NCBI RefSeq assembly: GCF_020252395.1
Contig: NZ_JADCDB010000001.1
Span: forward strand, 124,001-188,000
Origin: Aestuariivirga sp.
GTDB taxonomy: Bacteria > Pseudomonadota > Alphaproteobacteria > Rhizobiales > Aestuariivirgaceae
Length of the DNA: 64,000 nucleotides
Direction: 5' to 3'
The notes below the pieces were generated by a model. The model saw nothing but the letters and a program-made list of their open reading frames with translations, had not been told where the DNA came from and did no database searches. Below are positions 35,096 through 43,701 of this stretch, in pieces. How positions within the stretch are numbered: position 1 is the first letter of the stretch; the number at the start of each line of letters is the position of its first letter. The translations under genes were made by a program, and so were the position numbers.

Positions 35096-35324
35096 GCCTC
35101 TCCCCTGGGCCTCTTTGCGGACCCGTTCGTAAAATAGTAGCAGAACTACCGATCATGCCCAGCGAAATGATGGGGGCCGCCGAATGGCCACTGCCGCGCC
35201 GCTACTGCGTGACTCTCCGGCCCCCGGCGGCGCGCATCCCGCCAAGCTGCGTCCCGGCCGCCAAGATCCGGCTCCGTGATGGCGTCTCTGTTAATGCCAG
35301 CGGCCAAGCAACGCCCGACGAAAG

Positions 35325-35350
35325 GACCCCGTCAATCGCTTGACGGGGTC
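35325..35350 (-). terminator. Hairpin between the binding-protein and permease genes
   Basis: Perfect 10-bp stem GACCCCGTCA and TGACGGGGTC with a 6-base loop, 30 bp after the binding-protein stop. In the direction of transcription it is followed by CTTTCG. Likely a partial terminator or mRNA stabiliser that lowers expression of the downstream permeases relative to the binding protein. Confidence 0.65.
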
Positions 35351-35381
35351 TGGTCAACTAAATCCAGAAATCAGGCGTAAG

Positions 35382-36977
35382 TTACGCCATCCACCAGCGC
35401 TCATACATGAAGCCACCGTCGTGGTCGAAGTCGGTGTTGAACTCGCCATGTCCGATCGCGTTGCTCAGCGCGCCGACGTAATTGTTGAACATCAGCACCA
35501 CCTGGCCGCCGTCGTCATGCACCAGTTGCTGGCACTCGGCATACATGGCCTGGCGCTTGGCTTCGTCCGTCTCGGCACGGGCCGCAACGAGCAGCTCGTT
35601 GAAGCGCGGGTTCTTCCAGCGCGTGTCGTTCCAGGCCGCATCGGCCGCCATGGAGATCGACAGGAAGGCATCCGCCGTCGGACGGCCACCCCAGTAACAC
35701 TGGCACCAGGGCTTCTTGATCCAGACGTTGTCCCAGTAGCTGTCGTTCGGCTCGCGCACGACGTTGATCTCGATGCCCGCGGCCTTGGCCTGCTCGGCCA
35801 TCAGCAGCGCGGCGTCGACGCCCCCCGGGAAGGCCGCGTCGGACGCCGAGAGATCGACCTTGAGGTTTTCCATGCCGGCTTTCTTCAGCAGCGACTTGGC
35901 CTTCTCCGGGTCATAGGTATAGACCGGCTCGGGCTGGATCGCATATTTGAGAGAAGGCGCGAGCATGTTGTCGTTGCCGGCCGAGCCATAGCCGTAAAGG
36001 ATCTTGTCCACCAGTTCCTGGCGGTTGATCGCCCACTTGAGCGCCTGGCGCACCTCGAGCTTGTCGAAGGGCGCTTGGTCGACCAGCATCGGCGCCGAAT
36101 AAAGCGCGGTGCCCGACACATTGTAGAGCGAGGTGTTCGGCGCGTTCTTCACGATGTCGATGGTCTTGGGATCGGCACGGTCGATGAAGTGCACTTCTCC
36201 TGAGAGATAGGCGTTGGTGCGGGCTGCCACGTCGATGATCGACAGAAGTTCGATCGCATCGAAGTAGGTGGTGCCGAAGTAGTTCGGGTTGCGCTCGGCG
36301 GTCATCTTCACGCCGGGCTCGAAGGACTTGAGGATGTAGGGACCGGCGCCGATGCCCTTCTCCCACTGGATCTTGCCGCCCTCGGAAGGATACATGGCAA
36401 GGTGGTAGTCTGAGACCAGATAGGGGAAGTCGGCGTTGCCGCCGCTCAGCTCGAACACCACGGTGTCCGGGCCATCGGCCTTCGCCGAGACGAGGTTCGA
36501 CAGCACACCCTTGGCCGGCGACTTGGAATCCGGTCCGATGTGGTAGTTGATGGTGGCGACCACATCATCAGCCGTCAGCGTCTTGCCGTTGTGGAAGGTG
36601 ATGCCCTTCTTGATCTTGAACACCCACTTCTTTGCGCCGTCCGACGGCTCGAAGCTTTCGGCGACATGCGGGATGACTTCGTTTTTCGGGCTGATCTGAA
36701 CGAGCGGCGCGCCCATCACGGACTTGCCCCAGGCGAAGGTGAAGCCATTGGACCAGGTGGCCGGATCGAGGGAGTCTGTGGTCTGGCCATGGCCAACGGC
36801 GGCCTTGAAGGTGCCACCCTTCTTGGGCTCGGCGCGCGCGGCGCGGGTGAACATGGCCTGCGCGGCCGCCAGCGTGACGCCCGAGGCCATCACGAACTGG
36901 ATGAAGTCGCGGCGCGACAGCTTGCCGAGGCCGACGGCCTTTTCGGCGGCCTTCAGTTTCATTTCGAATTCGGTCAT
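35382..36977 (-). CDS. Peptide/nickel-type ABC transporter substrate-binding protein
   Basis: Periplasmic binding protein of 531 residues, family 5 extracellular binding proteins. The N-terminus LSRRDFIQFVMASGVTLAAA is a twin-arginine signal ending in ARA. The mature protein has the DppA-like layout with DSLDPATWSNGFTFAWGKSV and, later, YDPEKAKSLLKKAGM. It heads the operon with two permeases, a double ATPase and a flavin reductase fusion. The ligand may be a peptide, an opine or another small amine; the sequence does not decide. Confidence 0.9.
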   Translation of the reverse strand: MTEFEMKLKAAEKAVGLGKLSRRDFIQFVMASGVTLAAAQAMFTRAARAEPKKGGTFKAAVGHGQTTDSLDPATWSNGFTFAWGKSVMGAPLVQISPKNEVIPHVAESFEPSDGAKKWVFKIKKGITFHNGKTLTADDVVATINYHIGPDSKSPAKGVLSNLVSAKADGPDTVVFELSGGNADFPYLVSDYHLAMYPSEGGKIQWEKGIGAGPYILKSFEPGVKMTAERNPNYFGTTYFDAIELLSIIDVAARTNAYLSGEVHFIDRADPKTIDIVKNAPNTSLYNVSGTALYSAPMLVDQAPFDKLEVRQALKWAINRQELVDKILYGYGSAGNDNMLAPSLKYAIQPEPVYTYDPEKAKSLLKKAGMENLKVDLSASDAAFPGGVDAALLMAEQAKAAGIEINVVREPNDSYWDNVWIKKPWCQCYWGGRPTADAFLSISMAADAAWNDTRWKNPRFNELLVAARAETDEAKRQAMYAECQQLVHDDGGQVVLMFNNYVGALSNAIGHGEFNTDFDHDGGFMYERWWMA

Positions 36978-37223
36978 GCGTCTCTCTCCTTAAGTGACCG
37001 TCAGTGATAGGCTATGGGGATGGTGCCGGGGGCCGCACAGAAATACTCTTCGCGGCCCGATGCCTGCGCCTCTCCCACGTCCGTTCATCTTTATCCTTGG
37101 GGCCTTAGGCCCTATCCACGCAAACCTGTCACGGGGATTTCCGTCCGTCAATCAAAGTTGCACAGGGCAGCGGGGAATACTACTAACGATTTGGACAGGT
37201 TTCGGGCGAAAAGCGACATGAGA

Positions 37224-38177
37224 TCAGGACGCGAGGTCTTCGGGCTTCACCTTGTAGGTGGTGGAGCAGAACTCGCAGGTGACGCCGATCTCGCCATCGG
37301 TCACCATGTCGGCGCGGTCCTCGGCCGGGAAGCGCGAGAGCATGCGGGCAATGCCCTCCTGTGAGCAGCTGCAATAGCGCTCCAAATGTGTCGCTGGGTA
37401 AGCCGTTACCCCGTCTTCGTGATAGAGACGGTAGAGCAACTGTTCCGCCGGGAGCTGCGGGTCGAGGAGCTCATGCGCCTCCACCGTGTCTAGCAGCAGG
37501 CGGGCCTTCACCCAGTCATCGTTTTCTTGCGGTGCAACATCGGTGCCCTCCGGCGCGTCGCCGGAATGAGTGGGGAGAGGGCTGGAGCCCCCTTCGCGCG
37601 GCAAGTGCTGCACCATGATGGCGCCGGCCCGCCACGCCTCGCCCTTGTTGCCGCGCTGGATCAAGGGTCCGGCCGCCATGCGCAGCCTCGTGGGGATCTG
37701 TTCGGATTTCTCGAAATAGCTGTGCGCGGCCGCGGTCAGGTCTGCGCCGTCGAGCGGCACGATGCCCTGGTAGCGCTCCATGTCCGGCCCCTGGTCCACC
37801 GTCATGGCCAGATAGCCGGTGCCGAGGAGCTCAGCCTGGGTGGGGGTCTTCGGCGCCGCCACGCGCGCCGCATCAAAGCGGGCATAGCCCCTGATCTTTC
37901 CGGGGGCGACATAGTCGGCGACGATCATGTCCACCGGGCCGTCGGTCTTGGTCTGCAGGATGAACTTGCCGTCGAACTTCAGCATGGCGCCGAGGATGGC
38001 CGCCAGCGCCACAGCTTCGGCCAGCAGTGCGGAGACGGGTGCAGGATAGGCGTGGCGGTGCAGTATGTCATCGACCGCGGGTCCGAGGCGCACCAGCCGG
38101 CCGCGCACGCCCAGGGGTTTCACCTCGAAAGGCAGAATCAGGTCGCCGGCCGTCAGCGCAGCCGTATCGGCCATCAT
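37224..38177 (-). CDS. hslO: Hsp33 family redox-regulated chaperone
   Basis: Cytoplasmic holdase activated by oxidative unfolding. 317 residues. The C-terminal zinc-binding cysteines are intact: RYCSCS and [10 protein letters not shown]. The N-terminal domain includes [24 protein letters not shown]. The ATG at 38177 overlaps the argF stop as ATGA, which decides the start. It is the third gene of an argD-argF-hslO operon, a conserved order in Rhizobiales. A loop near residue 210 is lengthened ([18 protein letters not shown]). Confidence 0.92.
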   Translation of the reverse strand: MMADTAALTAGDLILPFEVKPLGVRGRLVRLGPAVDDILHRHAYPAPVSALLAEAVALAAILGAMLKFDGKFILQTKTDGPVDMIVADYVAPGKIRGYARFDAARVAAPKTPTQAELLGTGYLAMTVDQGPDMERYQGIVPLDGADLTAAAHSYFEKSEQIPTRLRMAAGPLIQRGNKGEAWRAGAIMVQHLPREGGSSPLPTHSGDAPEGTDVAPQENDDWVKARLLLDTVEAHELLDPQLPAEQLLYRLYHEDGVTAYPATHLERYCSCSQEGIARMLSRFPAEDRADMVTDGEIGVTCEFCSTTYKVKPEDLAS

Positions 38178-39115
38178 GCCCCCAGGCAGTGCAGCAGGAT
38201 GGCCTTCTGCACATGGAGGCGGTTCTCCGCCTCGTCCAAGATCAGCGAATTCTGCGAGTCGATCACCTCGTCCGTCACCTCCTCGCCGCGGTGGGCGGGC
38301 AGGCAGTGCATGAACTTCGCGTTGGGCTTGGCCAGGCGCATAAGCTTGGCATTCACCTGATAGGGGCGCAACAGGTTGTGGCGGCTGGCCGAGTCCGTGT
38401 TGTGCATGGACACCCAGCAGTCTGTGATGACGCAGTCGGCGCCCGCCACCGCCTCTTCGGGCGACGTTGTAAGCGACACGTCCGCACCGGCGGCTTTGGC
38501 CCAGTCCATCACCCCGCGGGCGGGGGCAAGCTCTGCCGGCGCGCCGATCCTGAGGCGCCCGCCGAGGCGGCCCACGGCCTGCACCCATGAGGCCGCGACA
38601 TTATTGCCATCGCCCACCCAGCTGATGGTCAGGTCCTTCAAGGGGGCCAAATGCTCTTCCAGTGTCATCACGTCGGCCATGACCTGGCAGGGATGGGTGA
38701 GGTTGGTGAGGCCATTGATGACCGGAACGCTGGCTGCGGCGGCAAGTTCCGTCACCGTCTCATGCGCCGCCGCGCGGATCATGATGGCATCGACATAGCG
38801 CGACAGCACGCGCGCCGTGTCGGCAATGGTCTCGCCGCGGCCCAGCTGCATTTCGCTGCCTGTCAGCACCAGCGTGTCGCCGCCCAGCTGCCGCATGCCC
38901 ACCTCGAAGGACACGCGGGTGCGCGTGGAGGGCCGTTCGAAGATCAGCGCCAGCATACGGCCCTTCAGCGGCTCATCCGTTTCGCGCAGGCCCTTCGGGC
39001 AGCCTTTGCGCGCATCCTTCATGGCGCGCGACCTGGCGATGATGCCGTTCAGCGTCGTGGCGTCAAAATCGGAGATATCGAGAAAATGCTTCGGAATACT
39101 CATGGGAACCGTCAT
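38174..39115 (-). CDS. argF: Ornithine carbamoyltransferase
   Basis: Makes citrulline from ornithine and carbamoyl phosphate. About 313 residues. The carbamoyl-phosphate loop [13 protein letters not shown], the HPCQ motif in [10 protein letters not shown], and the ornithine motif [12 protein letters not shown] are all present. Starts at 39115 and 39103 are both possible; no strong ribosome site distinguishes them. It is 14 bp downstream of argD and overlaps hslO by four bases. Confidence 0.95.
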   Translation of the reverse strand: MTVPMSIPKHFLDISDFDATTLNGIIARSRAMKDARKGCPKGLRETDEPLKGRMLALIFERPSTRTRVSFEVGMRQLGGDTLVLTGSEMQLGRGETIADTARVLSRYVDAIMIRAAAHETVTELAAAASVPVINGLTNLTHPCQVMADVMTLEEHLAPLKDLTISWVGDGNNVAASWVQAVGRLGGRLRIGAPAELAPARGVMDWAKAAGADVSLTTSPEEAVAGADCVITDCWVSMHNTDSASRHNLLRPYQVNAKLMRLAKPNAKFMHCLPAHRGEEVTDEVIDSQNSLILDEAENRLHVQKAILLHCLGA

Positions 39116-39128
39116 GGGAATTAAGGAG

Positions 39129-40307
39129 TCAGGCCTTGGCTTCGAGCGCCTTGCAGGCGCGGTCGAGCTTGTCCACGGCCTCGGCGATGTCTTGATCGCT
39201 GACGATAAGCGGCGGCAGCAGCCGCACAACATTGTCGCCCGCACCGAGGACAAGGAGATGCTGGTCCAGAGCGGCCGCCTGCAGTGCGGTGTTGGGGACC
39301 TTGCACTTGATGCCCATCATCAGGCCCGACCCACGGATCTCATCGATGATGGTGGGGTGGCTGTCCTTGAGTGCCGCCAGTTTCTGCTTCAGCGTGAGCG
39401 CGCGCTGCTGCACGTCCTCGAGGAAACCTTTCTTGAGGATCACGTCGAGCACCGCACTGGCCACGGCGGTGCCCAACGGATTGCCGGCGAAGGTGGAGCC
39501 ATGCGTGCCCACCGTCATTCCGACTGCCGCCCTTTCGGTGGCGAGGCACGCGCCGATCGGAAAGCCGCCACCAATGCCCTTGGCGATCGCCATGATGTCC
39601 GGCGTGATACCGGCCCATTCATGCGCAAACAGCTTGCCGGTACGCCCAACACCCGTCTGCACCTCGTCCAGCACCAGCAGAATTCCATGGGCGTCGCAGA
39701 GTTCGCGCAGCCCCCTCAAGCACTGCGGCGGCACCGGGCGGATGCCGCCTTCACCCTGAACAGGCTCGATCAGAATGCCGGCCGTCTCGGGTCCGATGGC
39801 CGCCTTCAATGCGTCGTGATCACCGAATGCAACCTGGTCGAACCCATCGACCTTGGGTCCAAAGCCCTCGAGATACTTGGCCTGGCCGCCCGCCGCGATG
39901 GTGGCCAGCGTCCGGCCATGAAAGGCGCCCTCGAATGTGATGAGGCGATAGCGTTCCGGATGTCCTGTGGCCGAATGATACTTCCGCGCCATCTTGATCG
40001 AGCACTCGAGAGCCTCAGCCCCGGAGTTGGTGAAGAACACGGTGTCGGCAAAGGTGTTTTCGATCAGCTGCCGCGCCAGCTTCTCCTGGCCCGGCATCTG
40101 ATAGACATTCGAGGTGTGCCACACCTTGTTGGCCTGTTCGATGAGTGCCTGAAGCAGATGCGGGTGGCGATGGCCGCAACTGGTGACCGCGACGCCAGAC
40201 CCAAAATCGAGATAGGCTTCACCTTCCGGTGTGAACAGTCGCGCGCCCTCGCCCCTGTCGAAGGCAACCTTCGCGCGGGCATAGGTGGGCAGAACGGGCG
40301 TGATCAT
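39129..40307 (-). CDS. argD: Acetylornithine aminotransferase
   Basis: Class III PLP enzyme of arginine biosynthesis, 392 residues. Motifs visible are [58 protein letters not shown] and the PLP lysine in [15 protein letters not shown]. It is the first gene of the argD-argF-hslO operon, transcribed from a clear sigma-70 promoter about 65 bp upstream, with a terminator-like hairpin in the leader. The enzyme can also act in lysine biosynthesis as succinyldiaminopimelate aminotransferase. Confidence 0.95.
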   Translation of the reverse strand: MITPVLPTYARAKVAFDRGEGARLFTPEGEAYLDFGSGVAVTSCGHRHPHLLQALIEQANKVWHTSNVYQMPGQEKLARQLIENTFADTVFFTNSGAEALECSIKMARKYHSATGHPERYRLITFEGAFHGRTLATIAAGGQAKYLEGFGPKVDGFDQVAFGDHDALKAAIGPETAGILIEPVQGEGGIRPVPPQCLRGLRELCDAHGILLVLDEVQTGVGRTGKLFAHEWAGITPDIMAIAKGIGGGFPIGACLATERAAVGMTVGTHGSTFAGNPLGTAVASAVLDVILKKGFLEDVQQRALTLKQKLAALKDSHPTIIDEIRGSGLMMGIKCKVPNTALQAAALDQHLLVLGAGDNVVRLLPPLIVSDQDIAEAVDKLDRACKALEAKA

Positions 40308-40334
40308 GGCGGAACCTTGTTGTTGAAATCAAAA

Positions 40335-40360
40335 GGCGCCCGCCGTGTTGGGTGGGCGCC
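40335..40360 (-). terminator. Terminator-like leader hairpin upstream of argD
   Basis: In the transcribed direction: GGCGCCCACC, a 6-base loop, GGCGGGCGCC, then TTTTG. The ten-base stem has one G-T type mismatch. It begins only about ten bases after the expected transcription start and ends 27 bases before the argD ATG. It looks like an intrinsic terminator or attenuator, or a 5' stabilising hairpin. Confidence 0.55.
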
Positions 40361-40373
40361 TCGCAGCGAAGTG

Positions 40374-40402
40374 CTTATAATTCCAGGGCCGCGCGGGGTC
40401 AA
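40374..40402 (-). promoter_or_regulatory. argD: Sigma-70 promoter of the argD operon
   Basis: TTGACC (40402-40397) and TATAAG (40379-40374) are separated by exactly 17 bases on the minus strand. Each hexamer has five of six consensus bases. Transcription would start near 40367, giving a leader of about 60 bases to the argD ATG. Confidence 0.65.
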
Positions 40403-40422
40403 TGACGCAGGGGCGGCCGGAT

Positions 40423-40585
40423 GATTCACGCGGTCCGGGGCGTGATTCACGGTTGTCCACACTGAGTCAAAACAGCGCAGGGACAGCCGATTCCTGCCGC
40501 TGATAAGGTTTGTTTAACCAAGGCGCGGGGCACGGAAACTGGGGAAAACAGGTCCGATTCCAGCGCAGAAGGTTGCGAGTGAGTC
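40423..40585 (+). promoter_or_regulatory. gcrA: GcrA control region: six GANTC sites, DnaA-box-like and CtrA-like sites
   Basis: Six GANTC (CcrM methylation) sites lie at 40423, 40444, 40464, 40489, 40556 and 40581. Chance would give fewer than one in 163 bp. TTGTCCACA at 40453-40461 matches the DnaA box TTATCCACA in eight of nine bases. ATAA (40503-40506), seven bases, then TTAAC (40514-40518) matches the CtrA site TTAA-N7-TTAAC with one mismatch. In Caulobacter, CtrA represses and DnaA activates gcrA; the same circuit is plausible here. Sites were found by eye. Confidence 0.55.
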
Positions 40586-40724
40586 ACCGCATATTGTAGG
40601 GTCGCCACGATCAGCTACGACATGTAGCGGCTAACGGTCAGTTTGGCGAATGAACACGCCGGGACGGAGCAGGTCCGGCGAGGAACGAGGGATTCCGTTG
40701 CCGGAACAGCATGAAGTCAATCAT

Positions 40725-40731
40725 GGAGGGG
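40725..40731 (+). promoter_or_regulatory. gcrA: Ribosome binding site deciding a TTG start for gcrA
   Basis: GGAGGGG ends five bases before the TTG at 40737. From that TTG the protein starts MSWTDERVELL, the conserved GcrA N-terminus. Upstream in-frame candidates would add residues unlike the family and lack a ribosome site. Confidence 0.7.
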
Positions 40732-40736
40732 CGAAA

Positions 40737-41273
40737 TTGTCCTGGACTGATGAGCGCGTCGAGCTTTTGAAGAAGCTCTGGACGGAGGGTTTGAGCGCCA
40801 GCCAGATCGCCGGCCGGCTTGGCAATGGCGTCACCCGCAATGCCGTGATCGGCAAGGTGCACCGCCTCAACCTGTCGGGCCGGGTGCAACAGCAGCGCGT
40901 CACGGCGCCGCGCGCGCCCCGGAAGCAGCGCGAGCCGAGCCTCGCGCCGCGCGCTGGCGGCTCCATGCCCAGCATGCCCACCGCCGGCTCCGCGGCGCTG
41001 AAGCCGATGATGCGGGCCGAAACCCACATCCGCCCGGCGGCGATCCCCGAGCCGCAGCCGCTGCGCCTCGTCGACCTGCCGAAGGACGGCCGCGTCACCA
41101 TCCTCCACCTCTCCGACAAGACCTGCAAATGGCCGATCGGCGACCCGGGCTCGGAAGACTTCTGCTTCTGCGGCCACGGCCCCCGCGAGGGCTCGCCCTA
41201 CTGCGAGTATCACGCCAGGCTCGCCTACCAGCCGATCCAGGACCGCCGGAACCGCAAGGCCAGCTACGGCTGA
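40737..41273 (+). CDS. gcrA: GcrA family cell cycle regulator
   Basis: Sigma-70-associated activator that reads CcrM-methylated GANTC promoters in alphaproteobacteria. 178 residues from the TTG start. The N-terminal helix-turn-helix reads SWTDERVELLKKLWTEG and VTRNAVIGKVHRLNLSGR. A proline/alanine-rich linker (about residues 55-110) leads to the conserved C-terminal segment CKWPIGDPG, FCFCGH and PYCEYH, whose cysteines and histidines suggest metal binding. An extra residue in RLGNGVTRN relative to the usual RLGGVTRN is a minor oddity. It is divergent from argD. Confidence 0.93.
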   Translation: MSWTDERVELLKKLWTEGLSASQIAGRLGNGVTRNAVIGKVHRLNLSGRVQQQRVTAPRAPRKQREPSLAPRAGGSMPSMPTAGSAALKPMMRAETHIRPAAIPEPQPLRLVDLPKDGRVTILHLSDKTCKWPIGDPGSEDFCFCGHGPREGSPYCEYHARLAYQPIQDRRNRKASYG

Positions 41274-41276
41274 AAG

Positions 41277-41350
41277 GAGTCTTTTCCCGCCCCTTCGGCG
41301 GGAGACGAAGGGACCCGCTGCGAAGCAACGGGGAGATGAGGGGAAGTAGA
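41277..41350 (-). repeat. Dispersed palindromic intergenic repeat, copy B
   Basis: Read on the minus strand it gives CCCCTCATCTCCCCGTTGC, GCAGCGGG, then TCTCCCGCC and GGCGGGAAAAG, the same order as the block at 30115-30250. Hairpins are CCCGCC/GGCGGG (41286-41302) and CCCGCTGC/GCAACGGG (41314-41332, imperfect). It follows gcrA and probably acts as its terminator. Confidence 0.55.
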
Positions 41351-41436
41351 TTACATGATCCTCAAAGACCGCGTCCCCTCGCCTACCCCGGCTGCGCTTG
41401 GACCCGCTCATCTTCCGCGGCGCGGGAAAGGCCGGT

Positions 41437-42138
41437 TCAAGTCGTTCGCCCGAACCGCTCATCAAATGAATAGCCCATGCCGCGCACGGTGCGGATCGGG
41501 TCTGCCTCGCGGCCGCGGCTCAGCGACTTTCTCAGACGGCCGACATGGACGTCGACCGTGCGCTCGTCGACATAGACGTCATGGCCCCACACCGTGTCGA
41601 GCAGCTGCGCGCGGGAATAGACGCGGCCCGGGTTGCGCATCAAGTGTTCGAGCAGCTTGAACTCGGTGGGCGAGAGATTGACGTCGCGTGTTGACCGCGT
41701 GACGCGCCTGGTCTTGCGGTCGAGCGCGAGATCGCCGGCCTTCAGCTGGTCGGCCACCGCATCGGGGTTCGACCGGCGCAGGATGGTGCGGATGCGGGCG
41801 AGCAGCTCCGGCACCGAGAAGGGCTTCACCATGTAGTCGTCGGCGCCGGTGGCGAGGCCTCGCACGCGCTCGGCTTCCTCGCTGCGCGCGGTGAGCATGA
41901 TGATGGGAATGTCGCGGGTCTCGGGCTTGGCGCGCAGCAGGCGGCAGACCTCGATCCCCGAAATTCCTGGCAGCATCCAGTCCAGCACGATGAGATCCGG
42001 CCGTTCGCCGGCGACGAGCCGCGCCACCTCTTCGCCTTCCGCCGTGTGGCGCACGCGGTAGCCTTCCGATTCGAGATTGTAGCTGAGGAGGATCTGAATC
42101 GGTTCCTCGTCTTCGACAACAAGGATGGAGGCGCTCAT
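41437..42138 (-). CDS. phoB: Phosphate regulon response regulator PhoB
   Basis: OmpR-family regulator of 233 residues. The receiver domain has ILVVEDEEPI, the phosphorylation aspartate in LIVLDWMLPGISG (about residue 53) and the lysine in YMVKPFS. The winged-helix domain has LSPTEFKLLEHLM and VDERTVDVHVGRLRKSL. The ATG at 42138 overlaps the phoU stop by four bases. It is the last gene of the pstSCAB-phoU-phoB operon; its kinase PhoR is encoded upstream of pstS. It would bind the PhoB box at 47542-47570. Confidence 0.95.
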   Translation of the reverse strand: MSASILVVEDEEPIQILLSYNLESEGYRVRHTAEGEEVARLVAGERPDLIVLDWMLPGISGIEVCRLLRAKPETRDIPIIMLTARSEEAERVRGLATGADDYMVKPFSVPELLARIRTILRRSNPDAVADQLKAGDLALDRKTRRVTRSTRDVNLSPTEFKLLEHLMRNPGRVYSRAQLLDTVWGHDVYVDERTVDVHVGRLRKSLSRGREADPIRTVRGMGYSFDERFGRTT

Positions 42139-42857
42139 CTGCCGTCGGACCCTTCGAGGTCGATGCGCATGGCGGCGGTCACGTCCTTCTTCGGACGGCC
42201 CTCGCCCAGCGGTTTGCCGTGAACGAGATAGTGGATGTTCTCGGCGATGTTGGTCGCATGGTCGCCGATGCGCTCCATGTTCTTGGCGCCGAACAGGAGA
42301 TGCGTGCACAGAGAAATGTTGCGCGGGTCTTCCATCATGTAGGTCAAGAGCTCGCGGAAGATCGAGTTGTAGAGCGCGTCCAGCTCCTCGTCCGAGCGCC
42401 AGACCTCCATCGCCATGCCGGCGTCGGTGTGCGAATAGGCGTCGAGGATGTTCTTGAGCTCCACCTGGGCGAGGCGGCCCATGCGGGTGACGCCGGCCAT
42501 GAGCTTGCGCGGCAGCTGGTCCGACATGGCATGGGTTCGCTTTGCCGTGTTCTTGGCGAGGTCGCCGATGCGCTCGAGGTCGGAGGCCACGCGGATCGCC
42601 ACCATGATCTCGCGCAGGTCGCGCGCCACCGGCTGGCGCCGGGCGATGGTCAGGATCGCCTTTTCCTCGATCTGGTGTTCGAGGACGTCGACGCGCTCGT
42701 CGTTCTGGATCACGCGGTCGGCGAGTGCCGTGTCGCGCCGGGTGAGCGCATCGATCGCGTCATCGAGTTGCTGTTCGACGAGGCCGCCCATCTGGGCAAG
42801 CATCGTCTTGAGCTGCGAGAGGTCCTCGTCATAGGCCTTCACGATATGGTCCGACAT
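42135..42857 (-). CDS. phoU: Phosphate signalling protein PhoU
   Basis: Negative regulator linking the Pst transporter to PhoR. 240 residues made of two PhoU helical domains, each with an E/D-x-x-x-D metal-binding pattern (RIGDLAKNTAKR and RIGDHATNIAENI). The start MSDHIVKAYDEDL at 42857 is canonical. It is 11 bp downstream of pstB and overlaps phoB by four bases. Confidence 0.95.
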   Translation of the reverse strand: MSDHIVKAYDEDLSQLKTMLAQMGGLVEQQLDDAIDALTRRDTALADRVIQNDERVDVLEHQIEEKAILTIARRQPVARDLREIMVAIRVASDLERIGDLAKNTAKRTHAMSDQLPRKLMAGVTRMGRLAQVELKNILDAYSHTDAGMAMEVWRSDEELDALYNSIFRELLTYMMEDPRNISLCTHLLFGAKNMERIGDHATNIAENIHYLVHGKPLGEGRPKKDVTAAMRIDLEGSDGR

Positions 42858-42868
42858 CTCTTGTCTCC

Positions 42869-43690
42869 TCAGCCGAAGCGGCCGGTGATGTAGTCCTGGG
42901 TGCGCTTTTCCTGCGGCGCGGTGAACATCTCGTCGGTGTCGCCATATTCCACCAGGGTCCCCAAGTGAAAGAACGCGGTGAGCTGCGAAACGCGGGCTGC
43001 CTGCTGCATGGAATGGGTGACGATGACGATGCAGTAATTCTGGCGCAGCTCGTCGATCAGTTCCTCGATGCGGGCCGTGGCGATGGGGTCCAAGGCCGAG
43101 CACGGCTCGTCCATCAGGATCACCTCGGGGTTGACCGCAATGGCGCGCGCGATGCACAGGCGCTGCTGCTGTCCGCCGGAGAGGCCGGTGCCCGGATTCT
43201 GCAGGCGGTCCTTCACCTCTTCCCACAGGCCGGCTTTGCGCAGACTCTTCTCCACGATCTGGTCGAGCTCCGTCTTGTCCCTGGCAAGCCCATGAATGCG
43301 CGGTCCGTAGGCCACATTCTCGTAGATCGGCTTGGGGAAGGGATTGGGCTTCTGGAACACCATGCCCACCTTGGCGCGCAGCTGGACGACATCGATGTTG
43401 GGGTCATAGATGTCATTGCCGTCGACAGTGATGTCGCCCGTCACCCGGCATGCCGGGATGGTGTCGTTCATGCGGTTGATGCAGCGCAGGAAGGTGGACT
43501 TGCCGCAGCCCGAAGGGCCGATGAAAGCCGAAACCGAACGGTCCGGAATGTCGATCGACAGGCTCTTGATGGCTTGTTTGTCGCCATAATAGACGTCGAC
43601 GTCGCGCGCCGTGACCTTGAACTGGCCACTGGCGAGCGCCTTCGGCTTTTCCGGGGTGACGAGTGTCTGGTGGGGGACGGGGGCGTTCAT
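42869..43690 (-). CDS. pstB: Phosphate ABC transporter ATP-binding protein
   Basis: Cytoplasmic ATPase of the high-affinity phosphate importer, 273 residues. Walker [10 protein letters not shown], signature [16 protein letters not shown] and Walker [14 protein letters not shown] are intact. The C-terminus [15 protein letters not shown] is typical of PstB. It lies 11 bp after pstA. Confidence 0.96.
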   Translation of the reverse strand: MNAPVPHQTLVTPEKPKALASGQFKVTARDVDVYYGDKQAIKSLSIDIPDRSVSAFIGPSGCGKSTFLRCINRMNDTIPACRVTGDITVDGNDIYDPNIDVVQLRAKVGMVFQKPNPFPKPIYENVAYGPRIHGLARDKTELDQIVEKSLRKAGLWEEVKDRLQNPGTGLSGGQQQRLCIARAIAVNPEVILMDEPCSALDPIATARIEELIDELRQNYCIVIVTHSMQQAARVSQLTAFFHLGTLVEYGDTDEMFTAPQEKRTQDYITGRFG

Positions 43691-43701
43691 GACTCTTTTC
43701 C

